Of a stretch of 64,000 nt of DNA, positions 52,121-60,171 are shown piece after piece. The notes under the pieces were generated by a model. That model was given only the letters and a program-made list of their open reading frames with translations, did not search any database and was not told where the DNA came from. This stretch comes from Flavobacterium branchiarum (GTDB lineage Bacteria; Bacteroidota; Bacteroidia; Flavobacteriales; Flavobacteriaceae): NCBI RefSeq assembly GCF_030409845.1, contig NZ_JAUFQQ010000003.1:682001-746000 (forward strand). The letters are read 5' to 3'. Made by a program: the position numbers and the translations under genes. The first letter of the stretch is position 1; each line of letters begins with the position of its first letter.

Positions 52121-52777
52121 ATGAGTAAAGTTCCTGTTTATTTTATGCCTGGTCTTGCAGCAAGCGCTACTATTTTTGAAAGAATTGCATTGCCTGAAGA
52201 TCTTTTTGAAATGCATTTATTAGAGTGGGAGATACCACTTGATTCTGAATCTTTAACAGATTATGCGAAAAGGATAACTCAGAATATAAAATGTCAAAAT
52301 CCAGTTTTAGTTGGAGTTTCTTTTGGAGGTATTCTAGTTCAGGAAATGGCAAAGCATATAGCTACTAGAAAAGTAATCATTATTTCGAGTGTGAAAAGCA
52401 ATGTAGAGTTTCCGAGAAGAATGAGAATTGCAAAAACGACCAAGGCATATAAGTTAATCCCGATGCGATTGATATTAAATGTAGAAAGTTTAGCTAGGTT
52501 TTCTTTTGGAGAAAAGATAAATAAACGGTTGAAACTGTATGAGAAGTTTTTGTCTGTACGTGATATTCGTTATCTAGACTGGGCGGTTGAACAAGTTGTT
52601 CTTTGGGATAGAACTAGAATAGATGAGAATGTTATCCATATCCATGGAGATCAAGATGAGGTTTTCCCTATAAAATATATAACTAATTGTGTGGTGGTAA
52701 AAGGAGGAACTCATATTATGATTTTGAATAAGCATAAATGGTTAAATGAAAATTTACCTAAAATAATTTTAGAGTAA
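52121..52777 (+). CDS. Alpha/beta hydrolase
   Basis: A 218-residue cytoplasmic alpha/beta-hydrolase. The oxyanion loop is FMPGLAASATIFERI (about 8-22), the nucleophile elbow is GVSFGG with S67 (VLVGVSFGGILVQEMA), an acid candidate is in HIHGDQDEVFP and the His in VVKGGTHIMI near the C-terminus. No signal peptide. It resembles small carboxylesterases and TesA-like enzymes; the substrate is unknown. The ATG follows a near TAnnTTTG sequence by about 15 bp. Confidence 0.88.
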   Translation: MSKVPVYFMPGLAASATIFERIALPEDLFEMHLLEWEIPLDSESLTDYAKRITQNIKCQNPVLVGVSFGGILVQEMAKHIATRKVIIISSVKSNVEFPRRMRIAKTTKAYKLIPMRLILNVESLARFSFGEKINKRLKLYEKFLSVRDIRYLDWAVEQVVLWDRTRIDENVIHIHGDQDEVFPIKYITNCVVVKGGTHIMILNKHKWLNENLPKIILE

Positions 52778-52800
52778 GTGTTTTAGGTAGTTTAGATCAT

Positions 52801-52838
52801 AAAAAAAAACCATCCGTTTTGTGGATGGTTTTTTTTGT
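52801..52838 (+). terminator. Terminator of the hydrolase gene
   Basis: AACCATCC (52808-52815) with GGATGGTT (52823-52830), long T-run after; also T-rich on the minus strand, so probably bidirectional with the convergent gene. Confidence 0.9.
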
Positions 52839-52855
52839 AAAAGTAAATATGAAAA

Positions 52856-53371
52856 TTACATTTTTTTCATTTGATCTTTCATCATTGTGATTTGTTCTTT
52901 TAGCATTCCTTGTTTGTCAAGCTTCTTAGCTTCGTTCAATAATTTTGTTGCTTCAAGTTTTCTTCGGCGTGACATAGCAACACCTGCAAGGTTTAATTTG
53001 GCTACAGCTAAATCCATATCCATAGATAAACCAAGTTCGATTGCTTTTTTGAAATATTTTTCAGCTTGATTGATATTGGTTTGAGAAACCATGATACCAT
53101 TAAGGTAATTAAAATAACCTTGTTGTTTTCTTACCAAAGCAGTTTCGGGGTTTTTGATGTAGGCTAGCCACTTTTTTGCACCTTCGAAATCTTGTTTTCT
53201 TAGTTTTAAGAAGGCTAACAAGATGAATTCATTTTTAAAATAAAGGAAAATAGGTATTCCAGCTAATAATATAAGAAAGATTCCGTTTCCAATGTTACTT
53301 TCTGTAAATTGCCAAATGCCTGCAACTACTAATAGTCCGGCTAAAATAAGTTTAATATTTCTGTGAAACAT
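52856..53371 (-). CDS. TPR-like membrane protein
   Basis: A 171-residue protein. Two hydrophobic helices at about 8-25 and 28-48 (LILAGLLVVAGIW, NGIFLILLAGIPIFLYF) precede a helical region with TPR-like repeats (KQDFEGAKKWLAYIKNP, about 61-77, and NQAEKYFKKAIELGLSMDMDLAVAKLNLAGVAMSR, about 101-135). The ATG at 53369-53371 is favoured; the frame is open upstream to 53488, but that part runs over the rpmH promoter. TPR proteins are scaffolds; I cannot name a partner. Convergent with the hydrolase, divergent from rpmH. Confidence 0.8.
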   Translation of the reverse strand: MFHRNIKLILAGLLVVAGIWQFTESNIGNGIFLILLAGIPIFLYFKNEFILLAFLKLRKQDFEGAKKWLAYIKNPETALVRKQQGYFNYLNGIMVSQTNINQAEKYFKKAIELGLSMDMDLAVAKLNLAGVAMSRRRKLEATKLLNEAKKLDKQGMLKEQITMMKDQMKKM

Positions 53372-53435
53372 AATAGGTGTATTTTTGTGATTGCAAAGAT
53401 AGTAAAAGGAATTAAAAATATTTTTATAAAACTGC

Positions 53436-53465
53436 TTGCAAGGAAAAAAAGTCTTTGTATATTTG
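53436..53465 (+). promoter_or_regulatory. rpmH promoter (TTG-N19-TATATTTG)
   Basis: TTG at 53436-53438 and TATATTTG at 53458-53465 with a 19-nt spacer, 72 bp before the rpmH ATG. The -33 region CTTGCAAGGAA is the same as that of the HU gene. Confidence 0.88.
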
Positions 53466-53537
53466 CACTCGGTTTTAGGGGAAGACAATCCTAAAGCAAA
53501 ACAAGATATTAGACACCATATTTAAAGATACAAAGCA

Positions 53538-53699
53538 ATGAGTAAAAGAACGTTTCAACCATCGAAAAGAAAAAGAAGAAATAAGCACGGATTTATGGAC
53601 AGAATGGCTTCTGCGAATGGAAGAAAAGTTCTGGCACGTAGAAGAGCTAAAGGAAGACATAAATTGACTGTTTCTAGCGAACCTAGACACAAAAAATAA
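53538..53699 (+). CDS. rpmH: 50S ribosomal protein L34
   Basis: A 53-residue basic ribosomal protein starting [19 protein letters not shown], followed by [21 protein letters not shown]. The L34 signature is complete. Length is at the upper end of the usual 44-53 because of the C-terminal [10 protein letters not shown]. Strong promoter at -72 and terminator after. It is not next to rnpA, as it is in many bacteria; here it precedes carB. Confidence 0.98.
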
Positions 53700-53718
53700 T
53701 GTTTCTATAAACATAAAT

Positions 53719-53751
53719 AAGGCGTTACTTTTTTTAGTATCGCCTTTTTTT
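53719..53751 (+). terminator. rpmH terminator
   Basis: 11-bp stem with one mismatch (53719-53729 with 53736-53746), T7 after. Confidence 0.85.
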
Positions 53752-53844
53752 ATACCTTGTCATTAAAAAAATAAGTAATGTTTTAATTTCTAAACAAATA
53801 GAGTTAAACATTAAGCAGAAATATAACTACACAATACAATTAAA

Positions 53845-56700
53845 ATGCCTAAAGACACATCAATAAAATCCGTTTTAATAATAGGTTCAGGACCTATTGT
53901 TATTGGTCAAGCTTGCGAATTTGATTATGCAGGATCGCAATCAGCACGTTCTATCCGTGAAGAAGGAATTGAAGTTATCTTGATAAATTCAAATCCAGCG
54001 ACTATTATGACCGACCCAAGTATGGCTGATCATATATATTTGAAGCCATTAACTACAAAATCGATTATTGAAATTCTAAAAGCACATCCACAAATCGATG
54101 CTGTTTTGCCTACAATGGGAGGACAAACTGCATTGAATTTATGTCTAGAGGCTGATGAAAAAGGAATTTGGGCAGATTTTGGAGTGAGATTAATAGGTGT
54201 TGATGTAAATGCTATTAATATTACCGAAGATAGAGAGCAGTTCAAACAACTTCTAGAAAAAATAAACGTACCAACTGCACCTGCAAAAACGGCTACTTCT
54301 TATTTAGAAGGAAAAGAAATTGCACAGGAATTTGGTTTTCCATTAGTTATTCGTCCTTCATTTACTCTTGGAGGAACTGGAGCAGCAGTGGTTTACAAAA
54401 AAGAAGATTTTGATGAACTCTTAACTAGAGGATTAGAAGCTTCTCCAATTCATGAAGTTTTAATTGATAAAGCTTTAATGGGATGGAAAGAATATGAACT
54501 AGAACTTTTAAGAGATAAAAATGATAATGTAGTAATTATTTGTTCTATCGAAAATATGGATCCTATGGGAATTCATACTGGAGATTCAATTACAGTTGCA
54601 CCAGCAATGACATTATCAGACACAACATTCCAAAGGTTACGTGACTATGCTATCTTAATGATGCGCAGTATCGGAAATTTTGCAGGAGGTTGTAATGTGC
54701 AATTTGCAGTTTCGCCAGACGAAAAAGAAGATATTGTTGCGATTGAAATTAATCCACGTGTATCTCGTTCATCAGCATTAGCTTCAAAAGCAACTGGTTA
54801 TCCAATTGCTAAAATCGCTTCTAAGTTGGCATTAGGATATAATCTTGATGAATTACAAAATCAAATTACAAAATCGACTTCGGCTCTTTTTGAACCAACT
54901 CTTGATTATGTAATTGTGAAAATCCCACGTTGGAACTTTGATAAATTTGAAGGAGCTGACAGAACTCTTGGTCTTCAGATGAAATCTGTAGGTGAGGTTA
55001 TGGGTATTGGACGCTCATTTCAAGAAGCTTTACATAAAGCAACTCAGTCATTAGAAATTAAACGTAATGGTTTAGGTGCTGATGGAAAAGGATATAAAAA
55101 TTACGAACAAATTATCGAGAAGCTAACTTTTGCGAGTTGGGATCGTGTTTTTGTAATTTATGATGCAATTGCAATGGGAATTCCATTGAGCCGTATCCAT
55201 GAAATTACAAAAATAGATATGTGGTTCTTGAAGCAATATGAAGAACTTTATACTTTAGAAAAAGAAATATCTAATTATAAAGTAGCTACTTTACCTAAAG
55301 ATCTTTTGCTTGAAGCGAAACAAAAAGGTTTTGCTGATAGACAAATTGCGCATATGGTAAATTGTTTAGAGAGTGAAGTTCACGCTTTAAGAATGTCAAT
55401 GGATATTAACCGTGTGTTTAAATTGGTTGATACTTGTGCTGCCGAATTTAAAGCAAAGACTCCTTATTACTATTCGACTTTTGAAGCTCAAATAGAAAAA
55501 GCAAACGGTGAGCGTTATGTAGATAACGAAAGTGTTGTTACTGATAAAAAGAAAATAATAGTTTTAGGTTCAGGACCAAACCGTATTGGGCAAGGAATTG
55601 AATTTGATTATTCTTGTGTTCACGGTGTATTGGCAGCTAAAGAATGTGGTTATGAAACGATCATGATTAACTGTAATCCTGAAACAGTTTCAACAGATTT
55701 TGATACTGCTGATAAATTGTATTTTGAGCCAGTTTTCTGGGAGCATATTTATGATATCATTCAGCATGAAAAACCAGAAGGTGTAATTGTGCAACTTGGT
55801 GGTCAAACTGCATTGAAATTGTCTGAGAAATTATCTAAATACGGAGTAAAAATCATCGGAACTAGTTTTGATGCCTTAGATTTAGCGGAAGATAGAGGAC
55901 GTTTTTCTGAATTATTGACAGAATTACATATTCCTTTCCCTCAATTTGGAATTGCAGAAACTGCAGACGAAGCTTCGGCTTTAGCTGATACCCTTGATTT
56001 TCCATTATTGATCCGTCCTTCTTATGTATTAGGAGGTCAGGGAATGAAAATTGTAATTAACAAAAAAGAGTTAGAAGAGCACGTTATCAATTTATTGAAA
56101 ACAATTCCAGGAAACAAATTGCTTTTAGATCATTATTTGGCAGGAGCAATCGAAGCTGAAGCAGATGCAATTTGTGATGCTGATGGTAATGTTTATATCA
56201 TTGGAATTATGGAGCATATCGAACCATGTGGAGTTCACTCGGGAGATAGTAATGCTACATTGCCTCCTTTTAACTTAGGTGAATTTGTAATGCAACAAAT
56301 AAAAGATCATACTGTAAAAATTGCTAGAGCTTTAAAAACAGTTGGTTTAATAAATATTCAGTTTGCGATAAAAGACGATACAGTTTATATTATCGAAGCG
56401 AATCCTAGAGCATCTAGAACAGTACCGTTTATAGCAAAAGCTTACGGAGAGCCTTATGTGAACTATGCTACAAAAGTAATGTTAGGACATAATAAAGTAA
56501 CTGACTTTGATTTCAATCCACAATTAAAAGGATTCGCAATTAAACAACCAGTATTCTCATTCAGTAAATTCCATAATGTAAACAAAGCATTAGGGCCAGA
56601 AATGAAATCGACTGGAGAAAGTATCTTGTTTATTGATGACTTAAAAGATGATCAATTCTACGAATTATATTCAAGAAGAAAAATGTATTTGAGTAAATAA
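53845..56700 (+). CDS. carB: Carbamoyl-phosphate synthase large subunit (lacking allosteric domain)
   Basis: A 951-residue enzyme that makes carbamoyl phosphate from bicarbonate, ammonia and 2 ATP for pyrimidine and arginine synthesis. Two ATP-grasp halves are complete: the first with SGPIVIGQACEFDYAGSQ (about 12-29) and IEINPRVSRSSALASKATGYP, the second with SGPNRIGQGIEFDYSCVH (about 578-595) and IIEANPRASRTVPFIAKAYG. It ends GPEMKSTGESILFIDDLKDD..., soon after the second ATP-grasp domain, about 120 residues short of the E. coli protein, so the MGS-like C-terminal allosteric domain (UMP/ornithine) is absent. The partner carA is not in this window. Confidence 0.97.
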   Translation: MPKDTSIKSVLIIGSGPIVIGQACEFDYAGSQSARSIREEGIEVILINSNPATIMTDPSMADHIYLKPLTTKSIIEILKAHPQIDAVLPTMGGQTALNLCLEADEKGIWADFGVRLIGVDVNAINITEDREQFKQLLEKINVPTAPAKTATSYLEGKEIAQEFGFPLVIRPSFTLGGTGAAVVYKKEDFDELLTRGLEASPIHEVLIDKALMGWKEYELELLRDKNDNVVIICSIENMDPMGIHTGDSITVAPAMTLSDTTFQRLRDYAILMMRSIGNFAGGCNVQFAVSPDEKEDIVAIEINPRVSRSSALASKATGYPIAKIASKLALGYNLDELQNQITKSTSALFEPTLDYVIVKIPRWNFDKFEGADRTLGLQMKSVGEVMGIGRSFQEALHKATQSLEIKRNGLGADGKGYKNYEQIIEKLTFASWDRVFVIYDAIAMGIPLSRIHEITKIDMWFLKQYEELYTLEKEISNYKVATLPKDLLLEAKQKGFADRQIAHMVNCLESEVHALRMSMDINRVFKLVDTCAAEFKAKTPYYYSTFEAQIEKANGERYVDNESVVTDKKKIIVLGSGPNRIGQGIEFDYSCVHGVLAAKECGYETIMINCNPETVSTDFDTADKLYFEPVFWEHIYDIIQHEKPEGVIVQLGGQTALKLSEKLSKYGVKIIGTSFDALDLAEDRGRFSELLTELHIPFPQFGIAETADEASALADTLDFPLLIRPSYVLGGQGMKIVINKKELEEHVINLLKTIPGNKLLLDHYLAGAIEAEADAICDADGNVYIIGIMEHIEPCGVHSGDSNATLPPFNLGEFVMQQIKDHTVKIARALKTVGLINIQFAIKDDTVYIIEANPRASRTVPFIAKAYGEPYVNYATKVMLGHNKVTDFDFNPQLKGFAIKQPVFSFSKFHNVNKALGPEMKSTGESILFIDDLKDDQFYELYSRRKMYLSK

Positions 56701-56718
56701 AAGACTCAAAAACTTGAT

Positions 56719-56762
56719 ATAAAAATGGCCATCTATTCTTTGAAGAGATGGCCATTTTTGAT
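56719..56762. terminator. Terminator of carB (bidirectional)
   Basis: 14-bp perfect arms (56721-56734, 56746-56759) with A and T flanks. Confidence 0.92.
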
Positions 56763-56802
56763 TTTTATACGTTAAAAGTTTCACTAATGTGTGTAACTAG
56801 TA

Positions 56803-57023
56803 TTACGTTTTTAAAGTTTTTTGTTCGTTTTGTAGCATTTTAAGTGCTTTTTCTGCTCTTGTTATCCTAGTAGTTTCTTGTTAGGAGATCCTACCCAGTC
56901 GCAATATCCTTGTTTGTATGATTTAGCCAATGAGTCGAAGAAAGCTTTTGCTTTTGGGTCTTTGTCTATTAAATTTTGAAGTTCTGCTGGAGTTCCTTCA
57001 ATATGTTCTCCTTTTTTTAGCAT
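56803..57023 (-). pseudogene. YdeI/OmpD-associated (OmdA) family gene with a frameshift
   Basis: From the ATG at 57021-57023 the frame encodes MLKKGEHIEGTPAELQNLID, then DPKAKAFFDSLAKSYKQGYCDW, and stops at 56862 after 53 codons. From about 56880 the neighbouring frame continues the family sequence as ETTRITRAEKALKMLQNEQK to TAA at 56803-56805. Adding one A to the run in AACAAGAAAC joins the two halves into a 73-residue protein that fits the OmdA fold (bacteriocin-protection family YdeI). So a one-base deletion breaks this gene, or there is a sequencing error in the A-run. Confidence 0.8.
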
Positions 57024-57150
57024 AATAGGATATTTTTTTTTGATGTTAGTTTATATTGTTTAGCCAGCGTTATTGCAGTTTTTAACAAAAGTATCGCATT
57101 TGGGACCGTTTTGGTAGTCAAATTTTAATTCATTTTTATGCGACTGGTAT

Positions 57151-57786
57151 TTAGTTGTTTAATTCTTTAAAAATTAGCTTCTGTTTTTTGAGTAATTTTA
57201 AATTAATGAGTTTGTAAATGTGCCAAATTAAAAATGATATAATCACTAAAAATAGCATTAGTATACAACAATAAACTATGTTATAGAGAAGTAAATTGCT
57301 GTTAGATTCATTTGTCTTTAATGGCAATTGATTATTGGTATTAAGATAAATGCCAAAAAAGATAATTGTATTAAGATTTAATGATATTAAGCTTGAAAGT
57401 ATAAAATAATATATTGATTTTCTTGTTGTTATTATTGTTTTTAATAAGTGCTGTAGGTTTGATCTTGAGTCAATTTTTTTGAAATTAATTATAAACTGAA
57501 TGAAAAAATATATGAAAATTAAATAGTATAAAATGTCTAAAAATACTAAGACACTGTGTTTTTCTATTGCTAATAATTCTGCTGTATATTTTAGTTTGCT
57601 TGATAGGTACGTAATTAATAACGAAATTGAAAATTCTAGAATGCTTATAATGAGTATTTTTTTTACAATAGAATTTGAGTGTAAATGTATTATGTTGAAT
57701 AATTGAGGTTGCTTGATATTTATGTTTGAAAAGTTTAAATTTTTCCACATCTTTTTTAAAAGAATTGATTGTTTTGGATTTTTCAT
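57151..57786 (-). CDS. Four-helix membrane protein of unknown function
   Basis: A 211-residue hydrophobic protein. Predicted helices lie at about 42-62 (KKILIISILEFSISLLITYL), 78-103 (VLVFLDILYYLIFIYFFIQFII), 126-148 (YYFILSSLISLNLNTIIFFGIY) and 170-195 (YNIVYCCILMLFLVIISFLIWHIY). The N-terminus (MKNPKQSILLKKMWKNLNFSNIN) is cytoplasmic and basic. It is among the most AT-rich genes in the window. I do not recognise a family. In the window it stands next to the ECF sigma operon but is separated from it by a terminator. Confidence 0.65.
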   Translation of the reverse strand: MKNPKQSILLKKMWKNLNFSNINIKQPQLFNIIHLHSNSIVKKILIISILEFSISLLITYLSSKLKYTAELLAIEKHSVLVFLDILYYLIFIYFFIQFIINFKKIDSRSNLQHLLKTIITTRKSIYYFILSSLISLNLNTIIFFGIYLNTNNQLPLKTNESNSNLLLYNIVYCCILMLFLVIISFLIWHIYKLINLKLLKKQKLIFKELNN

Positions 57787-57911
57787 AATCAGTTTTGTAT
57801 AATTAGTATGTTTTTTCTCGTTAAGTTACATTTTTAATGATTAAAATTTAAGAAAATACCTTGTTTGTATTAAAGCTGGTTTGAAATTAAAAAAGAACAT
57901 TCAAATGATGA

Positions 57912-57945
57912 TAAAAAAAAAGCCTCAATTAAGAGGCTTTTTTTG
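57912..57945. terminator. Terminator of the ECF operon (bidirectional)
   Basis: AAAGCCTC (57919-57926), loop AATTAA, GAGGCTTT (57933-57940), T and A runs. Confidence 0.88.
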
Positions 57946-57961
57946 TTGTAAAAAGTAAGGA

Positions 57962-58498
57962 TTATTTAATCAGTTGTTGTAGCGGTTTAAGCTGTTCCAT
58001 ATCTATATTAGATTCTTTAAGAACAGTTATTAATGTCATAATGTTGTTTGGATTCATATTTTTCCCCAAAACTCTAACTACAGCAAAACCATTTTCGTTT
58101 CTGTTGGCATAAATAACAAATTCTTCAATGTTTTCGTCGGTTCCTACATAGCTTACAGCAGCTCCATCTTTACCTGAACCAAATTTCATTAATTGCTGGT
58201 ATTTTGGATTTTTTAAAATAGTATTCACTTTGATTCTTTCTGCTTCGTATTCAGCTTGATTTTTATCATTACGTTTAAAAGCTAGAATATTCATTTTGTC
58301 AAAAGACTTTAGTGCTTCACTTTGTTCTGCAGATAATTTAGTTTTATCGACATTAAGGATATTCGGCGAAACATCTAGGGCAATGAAATTTTTATTTTCA
58401 GTGTTTTCAACAAAATATTTCTGCAATGAAGGCTCCGAATTACAACTTGTTAAAAGTAGTAATCCTAGTAAGGCGAAAATAGAGGCTATCTGTTTCAT
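57962..58498 (-). CDS. DUF4252 lipoprotein
   Basis: A 178-residue lipoprotein: signal MKQIASIFALLGLLLLTSC, C19. The rest is the DUF4252 fold of Bacteroidota (NFIALDVSPNILNVDKTKLSAEQ at about 37-59, AVSYVGTDENIEEFVIYANRNENGFAVVRVLG, about 113-144). DUF4252 is a small secreted domain without a known role. It is the last gene of a four-gene operon with a sigma factor, anti-sigma and another DUF4252 protein, with a 1-bp gap to the previous gene. Confidence 0.88.
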   Translation of the reverse strand: MKQIASIFALLGLLLLTSCNSEPSLQKYFVENTENKNFIALDVSPNILNVDKTKLSAEQSEALKSFDKMNILAFKRNDKNQAEYEAERIKVNTILKNPKYQQLMKFGSGKDGAAVSYVGTDENIEEFVIYANRNENGFAVVRVLGKNMNPNNIMTLITVLKESNIDMEQLKPLQQLIK

Positions 58499-58499
58499 G

Positions 58500-59075
58500 T
58501 TATTTTTTTCCTTTAGATGCCTTTTTCAAATCAGATCCTCCTGGGAGTTTCATTTTATCAGTAAGCACCGAGATTTCATTTAAATCAAAATTTCCTGTTA
58601 GTGATAATAAAACGGTATCTTCATTTTTACCTGAATCAATAAACATAAATAACTCTCTTATTTGAGTGTCACTTGCTCCAGATTTCACATAAATTTTCAC
58701 GTTTCTTCCGCTATCATTTACTCGCATTAATTCCTCTAATCCCGCAGTTCTTATGTATTTGTCTGTGGTAAGTTTCATGTCGGCTTCAACTTTTGCACTT
58801 TGAGTTGTAAAAACTTTTAAGTTGTCTAATTTTTTTATAAGACTTAGGTACTGCTGTGTTTCTTTATCAGAAGGATCAACTTTTACCTTACTCATTAAAT
58901 CAAACATTTTTTTATTTACAATTACTGATGTAACGTCGTCTTGTCCATCATATTTATCAAAAGCTCCTTGAGCATAAAAGATTTGGCTAGCTAATACGAA
59001 TACTAGTGTTATAATGAAATTTTTACTCAAGCTTCTTTTATTGTTTTGTCTGTTTTTGTGAATTGTTGATTTCAT
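58500..59075 (-). CDS. DUF4252 periplasmic protein
   Basis: A 191-residue exported protein. A long basic leader (MKSTIHKNRQNNKRSLSKN) precedes the signal helix FIITLVFVLASQIFYAQ. DUF4252 core: FDKYDGQDDVTSVIVNKKMFDLM, then ADMKLTTDKYIRTAGLEELMRVND and NVKIYVKSGASDTQIRELFMFID. The tail is Lys-rich. It is a diverged paralogue of the following lipoprotein. It follows the anti-sigma gene by 1 bp. An ATG nearer the signal helix is not present, so the long leader is kept. Confidence 0.85.
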   Translation of the reverse strand: MKSTIHKNRQNNKRSLSKNFIITLVFVLASQIFYAQGAFDKYDGQDDVTSVIVNKKMFDLMSKVKVDPSDKETQQYLSLIKKLDNLKVFTTQSAKVEADMKLTTDKYIRTAGLEELMRVNDSGRNVKIYVKSGASDTQIRELFMFIDSGKNEDTVLLSLTGNFDLNEISVLTDKMKLPGGSDLKKASKGKK

Positions 59076-59076
59076 T

Positions 59077-59550
59077 TTATCTAATTTTATTTTGTTTGAA
59101 AATTAAGTTTTTTGATTGTTCGTATTCTTTAATGTACTGGATACTTTCTATACCAGCATTTACATTGTGCGACACCATAGCCAAAGCTTTTTGTGTTGCG
59201 GCTAGAGCTTCTTCTGGGGTGTCATAAGTTCCTAAATTTGAATTTGTAACAACTGCAGGCGAAGTGCTAGAGCTGTTGAAGTATAAATAAGAGCCTATTC
59301 CTAGTAAAACAACAACCGAAGCTGCAATCGATAACCACGTAACATTACGTTTCTTGGTTTGTAGCGGTATTTCTTGCGTTAAACGTTGTTCCTTTACTTG
59401 AGAGAAATAACCAAAAAGTGGTTTGTATTGTTCTAAATGCTGCGCAACATCCGAAGAAGAAAAGTAAGTTTTTAATTCATTCTCTTCTGCAATACTACTT
59501 TCTCCCTGAAAGTATTTTTCTAATATTATTTCTATTTTATCTAATTCCAT
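59077..59550 (-). CDS. Probable anti-sigma factor
   Basis: A 157-residue protein with one membrane helix (about 73-92, SIAASVVVLLGIGSYLYF). The cytoplasmic N-terminus (MELDKIEIILEKYFQGESSIAEENELKTYF, about 1-30) is the short helical domain seen in many Bacteroidota anti-sigma regulators next to ECF factors; the periplasmic part is about 60 residues. It overlaps the sigma gene by 14 bases and is translated with it. Assignment rests on topology and position; no zinc-binding anti-sigma motif is present. Confidence 0.78.
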   Translation of the reverse strand: MELDKIEIILEKYFQGESSIAEENELKTYFSSSDVAQHLEQYKPLFGYFSQVKEQRLTQEIPLQTKKRNVTWLSIAASVVVLLGIGSYLYFNSSSTSPAVVTNSNLGTYDTPEEALAATQKALAMVSHNVNAGIESIQYIKEYEQSKNLIFKQNKIR

Positions 59551-60046
59551 ATTCGTGTGTATTAAGCATAGATTCTCTGATTTTTTTTCTAGCTCTTGAA
59601 AGTGCTACGCGTATAGCCGTTTCGTTCATGTTAACTATTTTTGCAATTTCGTCAAATTCATATTGTTCGACATCTCGTAACTGAATTAAAATTTGTTGTT
59701 GTTCTGGCAACTGATTCATTATTTTCTCTACCCATTCTAAACTATTAGTATCTTCAATTTTTTGATCTAATTGCGGTTCCTTGTCTCTGTAATTAGTATG
59801 TACAAGTGTTGTATTACTGGCTCGTTTTGATTTTAATTGATCCAAACAATAATTTTTGGTCATGGTCATCGCAAGCGCTTCAACATTGTTATAAGTGTTT
59901 AAACTTTCTTTCTTGTTCCATAGCTTTACTAATATTTCCTGCGAAGCATCTTCAGCTTCTTCAGTGCTTGTGAGCAATCGTTTTGCCAGACGAAATACTT
60001 TGTCTTTAAAAGGATTTACTAACTGGATGAAGACGATTTGATTCAT
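59537..60046 (-). CDS. ECF RNA polymerase sigma factor
   Basis: A 169-residue extracytoplasmic-function sigma factor. Region 2 (VNPFKDKVFRLAKRLLTSTEEAEDASQEILVKLWNKKESL, about 10-49) and region 4 (IMNQLPEQQQILIQLRDVEQYEFDEIAKIVNMNETAIRVALSRARKKIRE, about 108-157) are clear, and region 1.1/3 are lacking as in all ECFs. It directs RNA polymerase to a small regulon, probably including its own operon: sigma, anti-sigma and two DUF4252 genes. The divergent S41 peptidase gene starts 125 bp away and may share the control region. Confidence 0.93.
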   Translation of the reverse strand: MNQIVFIQLVNPFKDKVFRLAKRLLTSTEEAEDASQEILVKLWNKKESLNTYNNVEALAMTMTKNYCLDQLKSKRASNTTLVHTNYRDKEPQLDQKIEDTNSLEWVEKIMNQLPEQQQILIQLRDVEQYEFDEIAKIVNMNETAIRVALSRARKKIRESMLNTHEYGIR

Positions 60047-60171
60047 AAAAATGACAAATTATAGGTTCGCTTATACTATCAAGACGATACAGAATTATTT
60101 TTGTTACAAATGTGTGTTAAATAAAACTAAAGATAGTATTTTTACGTTAGTATTATATTGATACCTATTAT

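Noticed and set aside
51896..52216. 106-codon minus-strand ORF
   Set aside because: It overlaps the start of the alpha/beta hydrolase, which has clear catalytic motifs.
53475..53714. 79-codon minus-strand ORF
   Set aside because: It is the antisense shadow of rpmH, which is an exact L34.
57485..57748. 87-codon minus-strand ORF in another frame
   Set aside because: It lies inside the four-helix membrane protein gene, which has clean hydrophobic periodicity.
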